64,000 nt of DNA from Pseudorhizobium xiangyangii (GTDB lineage Bacteria > Pseudomonadota > Alphaproteobacteria > Rhizobiales > Rhizobiaceae): assembly GCF_020531965.1 (NCBI RefSeq), contig NZ_JAJAWH010000012.1, forward strand, positions 105,023-169,022. The letters run 5' to 3'. The notes below the pieces were generated by a model that had not been told where the DNA came from, did not search any database, and worked only from the letters and a program-made list of their open reading frames with translations. Below, in pieces: positions 10,312 to 19,125 of this stretch (position 1 is its first letter; the number at the start of each line of letters is the position of its first letter). The translations under genes were made by a program, and so were the position numbers.

Positions 10312-11016
10312 TTGTTGATCAACCTGTTCGACACCATCCGCAACACGCTCGTTCCGATCCACAAGGAAGGATACATCTTCGTTGCAGCCTTCTTCATCGC
10401 CTCCCTGATCCTCGGCTGGATTGCCGAACCGCTCTTCTGGGTCGGTCTCGTGCTGACGCTGTGGTGCGCCTACTTCTTCCGGGATCCCGAGCGCCTCGTT
10501 CCGCAGGATGATGATCTCGTGCTGAGCCCGGCCGATGGACGGGTATCGTCGGTGCAGATGGTCGTGCCGCCAGCGGAACTGAACCTCGGCACCGAGCCCA
10601 TGCTGCGCATCTCGGTTTTCATGAACGTCTTCGACTGCCACATCAACCGCGCACCGATGCGGGGCCAGGTGACCGACATCCAGTACCGCGCCGGTCAGTT
10701 CGTGAATGCCGAACTCGACAAGGCAAGCGAAGACAACGAACGCAACAGCATGGTGATCGAATCCAGCCACGGAAAGATCGGCGTCGTGCAGATCGCGGGT
10801 CTGGTGGCGCGCCGCATCGTCTGCTGGGTCAAGCCGACCGAGCCGCTGACTGCCGGTGAACGCTTCGGTCTCATCCGTTTCGGTTCGCGTCTCGACGTCC
10901 TGTTGCCAGCCGGTGCGCAGCCGCGGGTATCCGTCGGGCAGCAGACAATTGGCGGCGAGACCATCCTTGCAGAGTTCGGCTCCACCAAGGGCCCGACAAT
11001 CAGCCGCCGCAGCTAA
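10312..11016 (+). CDS. psd: Phosphatidylserine decarboxylase proenzyme
   Basis: A 234-residue proenzyme of the short (archaeal/rhizobial) class that converts phosphatidylserine to phosphatidylethanolamine at the inner membrane. Two hydrophobic segments near the N-terminus (about 20-55) anchor it. HINRAPMRG (near residue 107) is the conserved His motif, and FGSTKGP near the C-terminus contains the Gly-Ser-Thr self-cleavage site whose Ser becomes the pyruvoyl cofactor. There is no ATG: TTG codons at 10312 and 10315 lie 4 and 7 bases after GAGGAG (10302-10307), so the true start is probably TTG 10315. pssA follows after 19 bases. Confidence 0.95.
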   Translation: MLINLFDTIRNTLVPIHKEGYIFVAAFFIASLILGWIAEPLFWVGLVLTLWCAYFFRDPERLVPQDDDLVLSPADGRVSSVQMVVPPAELNLGTEPMLRISVFMNVFDCHINRAPMRGQVTDIQYRAGQFVNAELDKASEDNERNSMVIESSHGKIGVVQIAGLVARRIVCWVKPTEPLTAGERFGLIRFGSRLDVLLPAGAQPRVSVGQQTIGGETILAEFGSTKGPTISRRS

Positions 11017-11035
11017 CAGCATAGAAGGAGACGTC

Positions 11036-11857
11036 ATGGAGACGCCGGTACCGACGCCCGAGACATCCCGGACCGACACGAGCGGCCGGGGACCCCGGCT
11101 GAGGGAAATTCCGCTCCGTCTGATGGTGCCGAACCTGATCACCGTCCTGGCGATCTGCGCGGGCCTCACAGGCATCCGACTCGCCTTCGAAGGGCGTTTC
11201 GAGCTTGCGGTCGCCATGGTTCTCCTGGCCGCCTTCCTCGACGGCATCGATGGCCGGGTCGCACGCCTTCTCAAAGCGACGTCGAAGTTCGGGGTGCAGA
11301 TGGATTCGCTCGCCGATATCATCAACTTCGGCGTCGCACCCGTTCTGGTCTCCTATGCCTTTCTGCTGGACAACGCCCGATCCTTCGGCTGGATCGCGGC
11401 ACTCATCTATGCCATCGCGGCAGGACTTCGCCTCGCACGCTTCAACGTGATGGCCGAGCGTGAGGAAAAAGCGGCGTGGCAGTCTGAGTTCTTCGTCGGC
11501 GTGCCCGCCCCTATGGGCGCCATGCTGGTCCTCCTGCCCGTCTATCTCGGCTTCCTCGGCGTCGGCCCTTCGCCGATCTTCGTTTACGGCAGCGTCGCCT
11601 ACACGATCCTCATCGGTTATCTTCTGGTGAGCCGCCTGCCGGTATGGTCCGGCAAGTCGGAAACCAAGATCCGCCGTGACCTGATGCTGCCCCTCCTTCT
11701 CGTCGTCGTTCTCTACGTCGCACTGTTGATGAGCTACACGTGGCAGGTCCTCGTCGTAACCGTACTGGCTTACCTCGCCTTCCTGCCGTTCAGTGCGCGC
11801 CTCTGGCACAGGCGCTACGGAACCCTTACGATCGAGGACGACAACGTCTCCGTATGA
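11036..11857 (+). CDS. pssA: CDP-diacylglycerol-serine O-phosphatidyltransferase
   Basis: A 273-residue integral membrane enzyme that makes phosphatidylserine from CDP-diacylglycerol and serine, the substrate for Psd encoded just upstream. The CDP-alcohol phosphotransferase signature is seen from DGIDGRVAR (near residue 68) through SKFGVQMDSLAD. About eight hydrophobic helices follow the family pattern. The ATG at 11036 has AAGGAG at 11025-11030; the frame remains open upstream only as a shadow of psd. The psd-pssA order gives one operon for phosphatidylethanolamine synthesis. Confidence 0.94.
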   Translation: METPVPTPETSRTDTSGRGPRLREIPLRLMVPNLITVLAICAGLTGIRLAFEGRFELAVAMVLLAAFLDGIDGRVARLLKATSKFGVQMDSLADIINFGVAPVLVSYAFLLDNARSFGWIAALIYAIAAGLRLARFNVMAEREEKAAWQSEFFVGVPAPMGAMLVLLPVYLGFLGVGPSPIFVYGSVAYTILIGYLLVSRLPVWSGKSETKIRRDLMLPLLLVVVLYVALLMSYTWQVLVVTVLAYLAFLPFSARLWHRRYGTLTIEDDNVSV

Positions 11858-12029
11858 TCCGTATGCAGGGTCGCCCACGCGGCGGCTCTGCAACATCTCA
11901 TAGGGTCGATCGAGCAGCGCCGGCGGGCGTGGAACATTCGCCCCTCGCCGCCATTATTCCGCCGATTTTCGAGATGAAATCCCTGCGCGCAATCAGGTCC
12001 ATTACCGGACTGGCGTGGAGGAGATACCA

Positions 12030-12161
12030 ATGAGCAATGAAAAGCCGGCAGAGCACTCAAAGACCGAGCAGGCTCACCCCTATCGGCCCCTCGGAATCAA
12101 AGCCGTCATCGCAGCAGCCCTCATGCTGAAGCCGAAACAGGCACTTAAGCCGGCCGGCTGA
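12030..12161 (+). CDS. 43-residue hypothetical peptide
   Basis: The ATG at 12030 follows GGAGGAG (12017-12023), an excellent ribosome site. The product is hydrophilic at first (MSNEKPAEHSK), with a short Ala/Leu-rich helix (about 22-33) and a basic tail rich in Lys and Pro. It lies 172 bases after pssA on the same strand and converges on the ArgO-type gene, 8 bases from its stop. Function unknown; it could be a short amphipathic membrane-associated peptide. Confidence 0.6.
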   Translation: MSNEKPAEHSKTEQAHPYRPLGIKAVIAAALMLKPKQALKPAG

Positions 12162-12169
12162 TCAATCGC

Positions 12170-12787
12170 TCAACTGTTCTGTCCGAGGCTGAGCAACAGC
12201 CCGCCCGCCAGCAGGCTCATGACCAGTCCGATCAGGACGTCCAGGACCCGCCAGGCTGAGGGCCTCGCAAAGAGTGGCGCGAGCAGACGCGCGCCATAGC
12301 CCAGTCCGAAAAACCAGACGAAGGATGCAGTGACGGCGCCTGCACCGTAGGCGACGCGCTCCTGCCCCTCGAATGCGGCGGACAGACTGCCAAGCAGGAT
12401 GACCGTATCCAGGTAGACGTGCGGATTGAGGAAGGTGAAGGCGAGACACGTCAGTACCGCCGCTTTGAGCCCCATGCTTTCGGGAGCACCCGCCACCATC
12501 ACGGCCGGGCGCCAGGCGCGACGGAATGCCAGGATCGCATATGCGGCCAGAAACGCCGCCCCACCCAGCGAAACGACAGCAATCAATGTCGGGGATCGCG
12601 CCACGATCGTTCCGAGACCGGCCACGCCGGCGGCGATGAGTAGGGCGTCCGACGCAGCGCAAATCAGGCTGAGCACGAAGACGTGGCTGCGGATCAGCCC
12701 CTGCCGCAGGATGAAGGCGTTCTGTGCGCCGATTGCTATGATGAGCGATGCGCCGAGCGCGAAGCCGGAAAGGGTGGCAGACAGCAT
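12170..12787 (-). CDS. LysE/ArgO-family amino-acid exporter
   Basis: A 205-residue inner-membrane protein with about six hydrophobic helices. The first helix carries GAQNAFILRQG, the hallmark of the LysE/ArgO branch that exports basic amino acids such as arginine and lysine. The substrate cannot be fixed from sequence. It ends the minus-strand group behind the SRAP gene, 33 bases downstream of that stop. No linked LysR/ArgP-type regulator is seen. Confidence 0.85.
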   Translation of the reverse strand: MLSATLSGFALGASLIIAIGAQNAFILRQGLIRSHVFVLSLICAASDALLIAAGVAGLGTIVARSPTLIAVVSLGGAAFLAAYAILAFRRAWRPAVMVAGAPESMGLKAAVLTCLAFTFLNPHVYLDTVILLGSLSAAFEGQERVAYGAGAVTASFVWFFGLGYGARLLAPLFARPSAWRVLDVLIGLVMSLLAGGLLLSLGQNS

Positions 12788-12820
12788 GAGGAATGTTCCG
12801 AGTGAGGGCGTCCTGCAGGA

Positions 12821-13588
12821 CTAGAAAAGCGACATCTGGCCGGAGCCCGTTTTGGCGGCTGCCTTGGGAGGCTGGGCTGGCTCGGCGAGAGGAACCGGCT
12901 TTTGGACGTCCGGCCCCATGTTGCTGACCTTGTTGACGAGATCGGAAACCGGGATGGCTTCGAAGAAGTCCTCCTGCACCGGTTGCATCAGATCGGCAAC
13001 CGCCCGCGGCTCCTGTGTCCTGCAATCCAGCCAACGGGAGAATTCCTCCGGGGGGATGACGACCGGCATCCGATCATGAATGCCACGCATCGCCGCGTTT
13101 GCCTTCGTCGTCAGGATCGCAGCCGTATCGAGTTCCGATCCCTCGGCGGACGAATAGGTCTCCAGCAACCCTCCGAATGCCACAAGTCCGCCGGCCCTGG
13201 GACGTATCCAGTAAGCCTGCGGTTTGACGCCAGTGTCCTTCGGCGGCCGTCGCCATTCATAGAAACCGGAAGCGGGAATGAGGATGCGTCTATGCCGCAT
13301 CGCGGCCCGGAAGGACGCCTTCTCGGACGCTGTTTCCATGCGAGCGTTGATCAGCAGCGGGAAGTCGGCGGGATCCTTTGCCCAGCCGGGAATGAACCCC
13401 CAGCGAGCCAGCAATGCTCGCCGGTCGGGCAGGTTGCTGCCCGGAGGGCCGCGCTCGGACGACGCGACGACGAGAATCGGCTGCGTCGGCGCGATGTTGT
13501 ATCGCTGCGGAAAGTCTTCGATGTCGATGACGCTCAGGAAGTGCAGGATCTCTTCCGGCGTTGCGGTAAGGGCATAGCGTCCACACAT
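12821..13588 (-). CDS. SRAP-domain (YedK/HMCES-like) abasic-site protein
   Basis: A 255-residue SOS-response-associated peptidase-fold protein. The mature N-terminus MCGRYALT supplies Cys2, which in YedK/HMCES links covalently to abasic sites in single-stranded DNA. RYNIAPTQ (near 29), the NARMET motif (near 81) and GFYEWR (near 107, catalytic Glu) are all present. A Pro/Ala-rich tail ends in GQMSLF, which resembles a beta-clamp-binding peptide (inference). The start is fixed by the requirement for Cys2; the much longer open frame upstream is a shadow. Role: protection of abasic DNA. Confidence 0.93.
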   Translation of the reverse strand: MCGRYALTATPEEILHFLSVIDIEDFPQRYNIAPTQPILVVASSERGPPGSNLPDRRALLARWGFIPGWAKDPADFPLLINARMETASEKASFRAAMRHRRILIPASGFYEWRRPPKDTGVKPQAYWIRPRAGGLVAFGGLLETYSSAEGSELDTAAILTTKANAAMRGIHDRMPVVIPPEEFSRWLDCRTQEPRAVADLMQPVQEDFFEAIPVSDLVNKVSNMGPDVQKPVPLAEPAQPPKAAAKTGSGQMSLF

Positions 13589-13632
13589 GTGATTGTCATC
13601 GCACCGCCGCGAGGGGCGGTCAAGAACAAGCC

Positions 13633-13956
13633 TCAGCCGCGCGGGCCGAACAGAATGACGGTCGCTCCGGCAAGGCAGATCAGGCCGCCGCTCATGTCCC
13701 ACCGGTCGGGAAGACGCCCTTCCACGAGCCAGAGCCAGAGGATCGAAGCGACGATATAAATGCCTCCGTAGGCCGCATAGGTCCGCCCCGCGGCTTCGCT
13801 GGGAACGAGGGCAAGCAGACCCGCGAACAGTAGCAGCGACACCATGCCGGGCGCCAGCCACCACACAGGCTTGTCGAGGCGCCACCATGCCCAGAAGGCA
13901 AAGCAACCGGCGATTTCGGCAAGAGCCGCAGCGGCAAAGAGGATGTATGTCTTCAT
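13633..13956 (-). CDS. YnfA/UPF0060-family small membrane protein
   Basis: A 107-residue protein with four hydrophobic helices (about 5-22, 31-50, 60-80, 87-104) and the family's typical [12 protein letters not shown] start and AAYGGIYI segment. Its fold resembles small multidrug resistance proteins, but the transport function of YnfA is not settled. It sits 44 bases upstream of the SRAP gene on the same strand and is divergent from the NUDIX gene. Confidence 0.88.
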   Translation of the reverse strand: MKTYILFAAAALAEIAGCFAFWAWWRLDKPVWWLAPGMVSLLLFAGLLALVPSEAAGRTYAAYGGIYIVASILWLWLVEGRLPDRWDMSGGLICLAGATVILFGPRG

Positions 13957-14012
13957 GCGACGAGCGGTGTCCCCGGTTTCTCTTCATGGTGTTTCGTTCT
14001 ACCTTGGCATCA

Positions 14013-14480
14013 ATGACCGACCAAGCATCACCGGAACATTCGTCCGCATTTGTTCGACTGGCGTCCTCCGCCATCCTGGAACGGGAGGGACGCTTCCTGC
14101 TCATCCGCCGGCGCAATCCGCCTTCGGCAGACCTGTTCGCGTTTCCGGGCGGACGGGCCGAGCCGGGAGAGACACCGGAGCAGACTGCATTGCGCGAATT
14201 CCGGGAGGAAACGGGGATAGAGGCACACAACCCGGAACTGTTCGCCACATATGATCTGAAAACGGAAGCCGAGGACGGGGTCGAGAACCACTTCTTCCTG
14301 TCCGTCTTCCGCGTGAAGGCCGACGAATCGGCCGAAGCGGTCGCTGCGGATGATGCAGCCGATCAGGGGTGGTATACGGTGGAAGAGATTCGCGGCCTCC
14401 CCGTTCCACCCAGCGTGCTCGACTGCGCGGAAAAGCTTGCAGCGCTGGTCGCACCATCTGAGACAACGTCAAACAACTGA
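14013..14480 (+). CDS. NUDIX hydrolase
   Basis: A 155-residue soluble enzyme. The Nudix box begins at GGRAEPGETPEQTALREF and continues REETGIE (about residues 47-70), with all metal-binding glutamates present. The family hydrolyses nucleoside diphosphates linked to another group; the substrate here is unknown. The ATG at 14013 gives a family-like N-terminus; another in-frame ATG at 13986 is less likely. It is followed after 7 bases by the TIGR02301 gene, so the two form an operon. Confidence 0.88.
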   Translation: MTDQASPEHSSAFVRLASSAILEREGRFLLIRRRNPPSADLFAFPGGRAEPGETPEQTALREFREETGIEAHNPELFATYDLKTEAEDGVENHFFLSVFRVKADESAEAVAADDAADQGWYTVEEIRGLPVPPSVLDCAEKLAALVAPSETTSNN

Positions 14481-14487
14481 GAGAAAC

Positions 14488-14901
14488 ATGGCCTTTACAC
14501 CGCGTGCGTGCGCAAGCCTGATCCTGCTGAGCGTCATGACCTCGACCGCTGTCGCGCAGGGTACCGCGCCCGCCCCGCAGCCGCCTGCCGAGGAGTTGCC
14601 TGCTCCCTACGACATGCAACTCTCCCGACTCGCCGAGGTTCTGGGCTCGATCCAATACCTGCGCTCGCTATGCGGAAAAGAGAGTGATGACTGGCGTACA
14701 TCCATGCAGGAACTGCTGAGCGCGGACACGGCAAAGGAGCCAAAAAGGCGTGAACGCCTTACCGCTGCCTTCAATCGCGGCTATCGCTCCTTTGCTTCTG
14801 TGCATACGACATGCACGGACTCCGCACGGACAGCGGAAGAGCGATACCGTAACGAAGGCGCAACACTCGCCGCAGAAATTGCCGCACGCTTCGGAAATTA
14901 G
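14488..14901 (+). CDS. Exported TIGR02301 / DUF2385-family protein
   Basis: A 137-residue protein with an N-terminal signal peptide, probably cleaved after the VAQ region near residue 22. The mature part shows the family pattern: YDMQLSRLAEVLGS, YLRSLCG, FNRGYRSF and a TTCTDSA-type segment. This family is restricted to alphaproteobacteria and has no known function. Two cysteines (in LCG and TTC) could form a periplasmic disulfide. It follows the NUDIX gene by 7 bases. Confidence 0.86.
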   Translation: MAFTPRACASLILLSVMTSTAVAQGTAPAPQPPAEELPAPYDMQLSRLAEVLGSIQYLRSLCGKESDDWRTSMQELLSADTAKEPKRRERLTAAFNRGYRSFASVHTTCTDSARTAEERYRNEGATLAAEIAARFGN

Positions 14902-14998
14902 AGCATTATTTACCTCTTTCGCCAGCACCCCGTGTCGTTTTGGTAAAAGGCTGCTAGAGTTCTTAACGGGGAAGTAACCCAAGAGTACCGAGGATGAC

Positions 14999-15259
14999 AT
15001 GATGCAGACAGGCCGCAACGAGATCGACGACATGATTGTCCACGAGAAGATGCAGGTTGCCCTGGAGTACCAGAATGAAGCCTGGGCTGACGGCGTAGCC
15101 GACGGCATCGAACCCGAAATCATTGCCGATGCGGCCTTCGCGCTCGCAATGCGGGAGACCATTCGCATTCATGGTGAAAATGGCGCTGAAGCCATGCTGG
15201 AAGCGCTTCGTGAGCGTATGCTTGCCGGTGAATTTTCTCCTGAACGCATCATTCAATAA
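14999..15259 (+). CDS. Small conserved-type cytoplasmic protein, 86 residues
   Basis: An acidic, mostly helical protein rich in Ala, Glu and Met, with no signal peptide or membrane segment. GAGG at 14989-14992 supports the start, with a choice between two adjacent ATG codons (14999 and 15002). It ends 16 bases before the next gene on the same strand. Codon use and composition look like a real alphaproteobacterial gene, but I cannot name a family. Confidence 0.7.
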   Translation: MMQTGRNEIDDMIVHEKMQVALEYQNEAWADGVADGIEPEIIADAAFALAMRETIRIHGENGAEAMLEALRERMLAGEFSPERIIQ

Positions 15260-15275
15260 CTGCTGAGGCATTTCC

Positions 15276-16010
15276 ATGCCAAGCGCGCGTGATTGTCAGC
15301 AAGAGCCAGGGCGAGTTTCGCTCGCCGCCTTCCTGATCAGCCTTACGATATTGCTGCTCCCCTTTGATTCTGCTGCCCTGTCAGAAGTCGGACCTGTTCG
15401 TGATTCGCGCGCTCAGGAGCAAGAGGCAATCGATAACGAATCGTCCCCCCACCTTCCCCTTCCCGATCCCCTCATCAATCGCTCGCCGGACGAGCCGACC
15501 GAATCATCGGACGGCGCAGACGAGACCGGCGCGCCCGCAGCTCCCGTCGACGCCGAAATCATTCTGGAATCATCCGCTCTTCCCGAGCCGGTGCGGCGGA
15601 TGCGTGAACTGATTGTCGAGGCTGCCGCATCCGGGGATATAGAGAAACTGCGCACGCTAACCAATCCCGGCCCGCGTCAGACGCAAGTCAACGGCGAAAT
15701 CAGCGATCCCATCGAAGCCATGAAAAGCTACTCCGGTGATCCGGATGGGCTGGAGATCCTCGCGATCCTCCTGGATATTCTCTCCACCGGCGCTGCCCGC
15801 ATCGATGCAGGCACGCCAGAGGAGGTTTATGTCTGGCCTTATTTCGCCGGGAAGTCGCTCGCGACACTGACGCCTCCAGAGCGGGTAGAACTGCTGCGTA
15901 TCGTGACCGCCGGCGACCTGATCGGGATGGAGGACGCCGGCAATTACAACTTCTACAGGCTCGCCATCACTCCCGACGGCGAATGGAAGTCGTTTACCGG
16001 CGGCGACTGA
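15276..16010 (+). CDS. Exported hypothetical protein, 244 residues
   Basis: The N-terminus has a hydrophobic stretch (about 15-34) ending in DSAAL, consistent with a long signal peptide. A Ser/Pro/Asp-rich linker (about 38-90) leads to a C-terminal domain (about 95-244) with VRRMRELIVEAAASGDIEKLR and a WPYFAGKSL segment. It probably acts in the periplasm. I do not recognise a characterised family. It lies 16 bases after the small 86-residue gene, so the two may be co-transcribed. Confidence 0.72.
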   Translation: MPSARDCQQEPGRVSLAAFLISLTILLLPFDSAALSEVGPVRDSRAQEQEAIDNESSPHLPLPDPLINRSPDEPTESSDGADETGAPAAPVDAEIILESSALPEPVRRMRELIVEAAASGDIEKLRTLTNPGPRQTQVNGEISDPIEAMKSYSGDPDGLEILAILLDILSTGAARIDAGTPEEVYVWPYFAGKSLATLTPPERVELLRIVTAGDLIGMEDAGNYNFYRLAITPDGEWKSFTGGD

Positions 16011-16086
16011 TTCGCGCTCACCCCGAGCCCTTGCCGCGACCGCAGCAAATGCCTAACTGTCAGGCTTCTCAAAACGAGTTTTCCAG

Positions 16087-16932
16087 ATGCCAGCCGCCTA
16101 CCTTCCTGAGCGCCGCTTTCTTCGCACTTCCGGACAGGAGGCCGAGAGCTTCCTGCAGAATCTGATCACCACGGATGTCGCCTCGCTACCCTTGAGCGAA
16201 GCGCGTGGCGGCGCCCTCCTGACGCCGCAAGGCAAGATTCTCTTCGATTTCCTCATCTGGCGAGAGGCCGACGGCTTTTTCATCGAAACAGAAAGCTCGC
16301 AGCTCGAAGCACTCAGCCGTCGCCTGACCATGTACAAGCTGCGCTCTGCCGTTGAAATCGAAACGACCCCGGATGAAGGCGCGACTGTTTTCTGGGGTGA
16401 GCAGGCAGCCCGTGAGGGGGCCGCCGACGCCCGATTCGGCCAGGCAGGCATCCCCGTCATACGCGTTCGAGGCCAGGCAGGGGCCGAGAGCTTCGATGGG
16501 GACTACAATGCTTTGCGCGTGGAAGCCGGTGTTGCAGCCTCGGGTGCGGATTACGCGTTGCAGGATGCCTTTCCTCATGACGTCCTGATGGATATCAACG
16601 GCAGCCTTTCGTTCCGCAAGGGTTGCTATGTGGGCCAGGAGGTGGTGTCGCGCATGCAGCATCGCAGCACCGCCAGGCGCCGTCTCGTCCAGATCAGTGC
16701 CGAAACCGATCTTCCCGCCACGGGCACGGAAATTACGGCCGAGGGTAAAGCGGTCGGTACGCTCGGAACCGTCTGCGGGCGTTCGGGGCTCGCCATCGTT
16801 CGTACCGATCGTATCGGCAGTGCAATGTCGGCAGGAATTCCTGTGCTTGCCGGCGACGTGGCGGTGACGGTTGCGCTACCGGCGTGGAGCGGCCTTTCGT
16901 TCCCCAGCAGTGAAGAAGAGGCCGGACCGTGA
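16087..16932 (+). CDS. ygfZ: YgfZ/GcvT-family folate-binding protein (Fe-S cluster maintenance)
   Basis: A 281-residue protein related to the T-protein of glycine cleavage. The diagnostic motif KGCYVGQEVVSRMQH (near residues 178-192) contains the conserved Cys of YgfZ. E. coli YgfZ supports folate-dependent assembly or repair of certain Fe-S enzymes such as MiaB. The ATG at 16087 gives MPAAYLPERRFL, a normal family start. The stop overlaps the HD-domain gene by four bases. Confidence 0.9.
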   Translation: MPAAYLPERRFLRTSGQEAESFLQNLITTDVASLPLSEARGGALLTPQGKILFDFLIWREADGFFIETESSQLEALSRRLTMYKLRSAVEIETTPDEGATVFWGEQAAREGAADARFGQAGIPVIRVRGQAGAESFDGDYNALRVEAGVAASGADYALQDAFPHDVLMDINGSLSFRKGCYVGQEVVSRMQHRSTARRRLVQISAETDLPATGTEITAEGKAVGTLGTVCGRSGLAIVRTDRIGSAMSAGIPVLAGDVAVTVALPAWSGLSFPSSEEEAGP

Positions 16933-17543
16933 GCCTGGGCAAATCGGCCCGCGCCTGGCAGCGCATGCTGTCGGGTCGCCGCCTCGATTTACTGGATCCC
17001 TCGCCTCTCGATATCGAGATCGCGGATATTGCCCATGGGCTCGCCCGCGTTGCGCGGTGGAACGGCCAGACACGTGGTGACCATGCGTTTTCTGTCGCCC
17101 AGCATTGTCTCGTTGTGGAGGAGATCTTTCGGCGAAACCATGGCGATGATTGCCAGCCGCTTCTGATGACCCTGCTGCATGACGCGCCCGAATATGTCAT
17201 CGGCGACATGATATCCCCCTTCAAGTCTGTGGTCGGCGGCGGCTACAAGACCGTCGAGCATCGACTGGAGGCTGCCATCCATCTGCGTTTCGGCCTGCCC
17301 GCCCACGCCAGCCGGGAATTGAAGACGCAGATCAAGAAGGCCGATACCATTGCCGCCTTTTTCGAGGCGACCGAACTGGCCGGGTTTTCAGCCGAAGAGG
17401 CCCGCAAGTTCTTCGGGCAGCCGCGCGGCATCACGACGGACATGCTGCCGATCGAGCCCATGCCGGCGCGTGAGGCGCAGCAAGCCTTTCTCAAGCGCTT
17501 CGAGGAGCTGGAAGCCGGGCGTCGGCAGGATTGCGGGCCATGA
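16929..17543 (+). CDS. HD-domain phosphohydrolase (YfbR-like)
   Basis: A 204-residue metal-dependent hydrolase. The HD motifs are clear: RGDHAFSVAQH (first His near residue 51), LLHDAPEYVIGD (His-Asp near 80) and a downstream Asp in KADTIAAFFEA (near 138). Relatives such as YfbR dephosphorylate deoxynucleoside 5'-monophosphates, but the substrate here is not shown. The start is GTG at 16929, overlapping the ygfZ stop. The TGA overlaps the next gene's ATG, making a three-gene coupled operon. Confidence 0.85.
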   Translation: MSLGKSARAWQRMLSGRRLDLLDPSPLDIEIADIAHGLARVARWNGQTRGDHAFSVAQHCLVVEEIFRRNHGDDCQPLLMTLLHDAPEYVIGDMISPFKSVVGGGYKTVEHRLEAAIHLRFGLPAHASRELKTQIKKADTIAAFFEATELAGFSAEEARKFFGQPRGITTDMLPIEPMPAREAQQAFLKRFEELEAGRRQDCGP

Positions 17544-18061
17544 CCGCGATCGTCGTCTGTCCCCTCGGCAGCATCGCGGAACTGGCTGTGCGCCACAAAG
17601 CAAGCCACATGATCAGCCTGATGGCGGAAAAGCACGCGTTCCACCGCCCGGGGATCATTGCCGCGGACCGGCACCTCACGTTGAAGATGAACGACATCAC
17701 CTTTGCCGGGACAGGCGACCTCATCGCGCCGGCGGAAACGCATGTGGAACAGCTCATTCAGTTCGCGCGCCAGTGGGACGGCGTCGCTCCGATTGTCATC
17801 CATTGCTGGATGGGTGTCTCCCGCTCGCCGGCAGCCGCAATGATCGCGTCGCTCGCCGTCGATCCGGAAGAGGACGATTTCGCTCTGGCCGCACGGATGC
17901 GCACCGTTGCGCCGCATGCGACGCCAAACACGCGCCTGATCGAATTCGGCGACCGCCTGCTGGAGCGCAATGGCCGGCTCGTGGCGGCAATCAAGTCCAT
18001 CGGCCGAGGCGCTGAAACCGATGGCCGCGCATCGTTCGTGCTGCCGCTCCGGCTATCCTGA
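17540..18061 (+). CDS. Protein-tyrosine / dual-specificity phosphatase-like protein
   Basis: A 173-residue protein with the CX5R phosphatase loop: HCWMGVSRS near residue 92, giving the nucleophilic Cys and the phosphate-binding Arg. The rest resembles the predicted protein-tyrosine phosphatase group found with YgfZ-type genes in rhizobia. It begins at ATG 17540, overlapping the HD gene stop as ATGA; a TTG nine bases upstream is in frame but less likely. Possible substrates are phosphoproteins or small phosphate esters. Confidence 0.82.
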   Translation: MTAIVVCPLGSIAELAVRHKASHMISLMAEKHAFHRPGIIAADRHLTLKMNDITFAGTGDLIAPAETHVEQLIQFARQWDGVAPIVIHCWMGVSRSPAAAMIASLAVDPEEDDFALAARMRTVAPHATPNTRLIEFGDRLLERNGRLVAAIKSIGRGAETDGRASFVLPLRLS

Positions 18062-18186
18062 TTCAGCGAAACATCAGCATTATCAACAGAAGGCCCCGCC
18101 TCCCTAAAAGTCTGGCTGCTTCGCTTGACCTCAACGACACCTGCTCCAATTAGGGGGCAGATCGAGGGAAAGGAACAGGCACAGGT

Positions 18187-19059
18187 ATGGAACAGGCATC
18201 TGATGCAGTCGTCGCCACAAGGGCGGCCCTCGCGCAACTGATGGCACTGGCCGTCCAGTACTCGTTCTCGATTATCGGCGCCCTCATCCTCATCACCATC
18301 GGCTGGATCGCGTCCGGCATGCTGAGCCGCTGGGCTTTTAACGGCATGTCGCGCATCCACGGTATCGATGCTACCTTGGCGCATTTCTTCTCCAAGGTCG
18401 TGCGCTACGGCGTGCTGATCCTGGTGTTCGTGATGGCGCTCGGCCAGTTCGGCGTCCAGACGGCATCCATTCTCGCCGCTCTCGGTGCGATCGGCCTCGC
18501 GGTCGGCCTGGCGCTACAGGGCACGCTGCAAAACATTGCCGCGGGCATCATGCTGCTGGTGCTGCGTCCCTTCCGGGTGGGCGAGACGATCGAGACCAGC
18601 AGCGTCAACGGCACCGTCATCGAGGTCGGCCTGTTTGCCACCGAACTGCGCACCGCCGAGGGCGTATACCGACTGGCGCCGAATTCGACCCTGTGGAACG
18701 TGCCGATTACCAATTTCAGCCGTCTGAAGACCCGCCGCCACGAGGTCACCATCAGCATCGATGCCGGTGAATGCATCGACAAGGCGCAGCAAAAACTTCT
18801 GGCGACGGCGACCGCTGAAAAACACGTTCTGAACAACCCGGCGCCGACCACCTACGTCGCCGAGTTCGATTCCGGCAGCGCCAAGGTGACCCTGCGTTAC
18901 TGGATGAATGCCAGCCAATGGTGGGAGACGAGCCGCCATGTGACGAAGGCGGTGAAGCTCGCCTTTGACAAGCAGCCCGAGCCTGAAAAGAAACCGGCAG
19001 CGAAGCCTGAAACCGCCCCGGAAAGCCTGTTTCCAGACCTTCAGTCGCCGACAGGATGA
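18187..19059 (+). CDS. MscS-family small-conductance mechanosensitive channel
   Basis: A 290-residue inner-membrane channel of the compact MscS class. Three hydrophobic helices (about 20-45, 62-85, 92-125) are followed by the beta domain. The pore-lining Gly/Ala-rich helix reads ALGAIGLAVGLALQGTLQN, the core MscS signature. The C-terminus carries a charged, Pro-rich tail. The role is relief of turgor on osmotic downshift. The gene stands alone, after a 125-base gap, and is followed by a large hairpin at 19126-19168. Confidence 0.92.
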   Translation: MEQASDAVVATRAALAQLMALAVQYSFSIIGALILITIGWIASGMLSRWAFNGMSRIHGIDATLAHFFSKVVRYGVLILVFVMALGQFGVQTASILAALGAIGLAVGLALQGTLQNIAAGIMLLVLRPFRVGETIETSSVNGTVIEVGLFATELRTAEGVYRLAPNSTLWNVPITNFSRLKTRRHEVTISIDAGECIDKAQQKLLATATAEKHVLNNPAPTTYVAEFDSGSAKVTLRYWMNASQWWETSRHVTKAVKLAFDKQPEPEKKPAAKPETAPESLFPDLQSPTG

Positions 19060-19125
19060 CGCATGCGGACCCGTCGGGCCGGCCAACCGCTCGGCACGAC
19101 GGCGTCATCGGCCTGATGGAACGGA

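Noticed and set aside
12821-14248. 475-residue version of the SRAP protein
   Set aside because: SRAP proteins need Cys directly after the initiator Met; only ATG 13586-13588 provides it, and the extension overlaps YnfA and the NUDIX gene.
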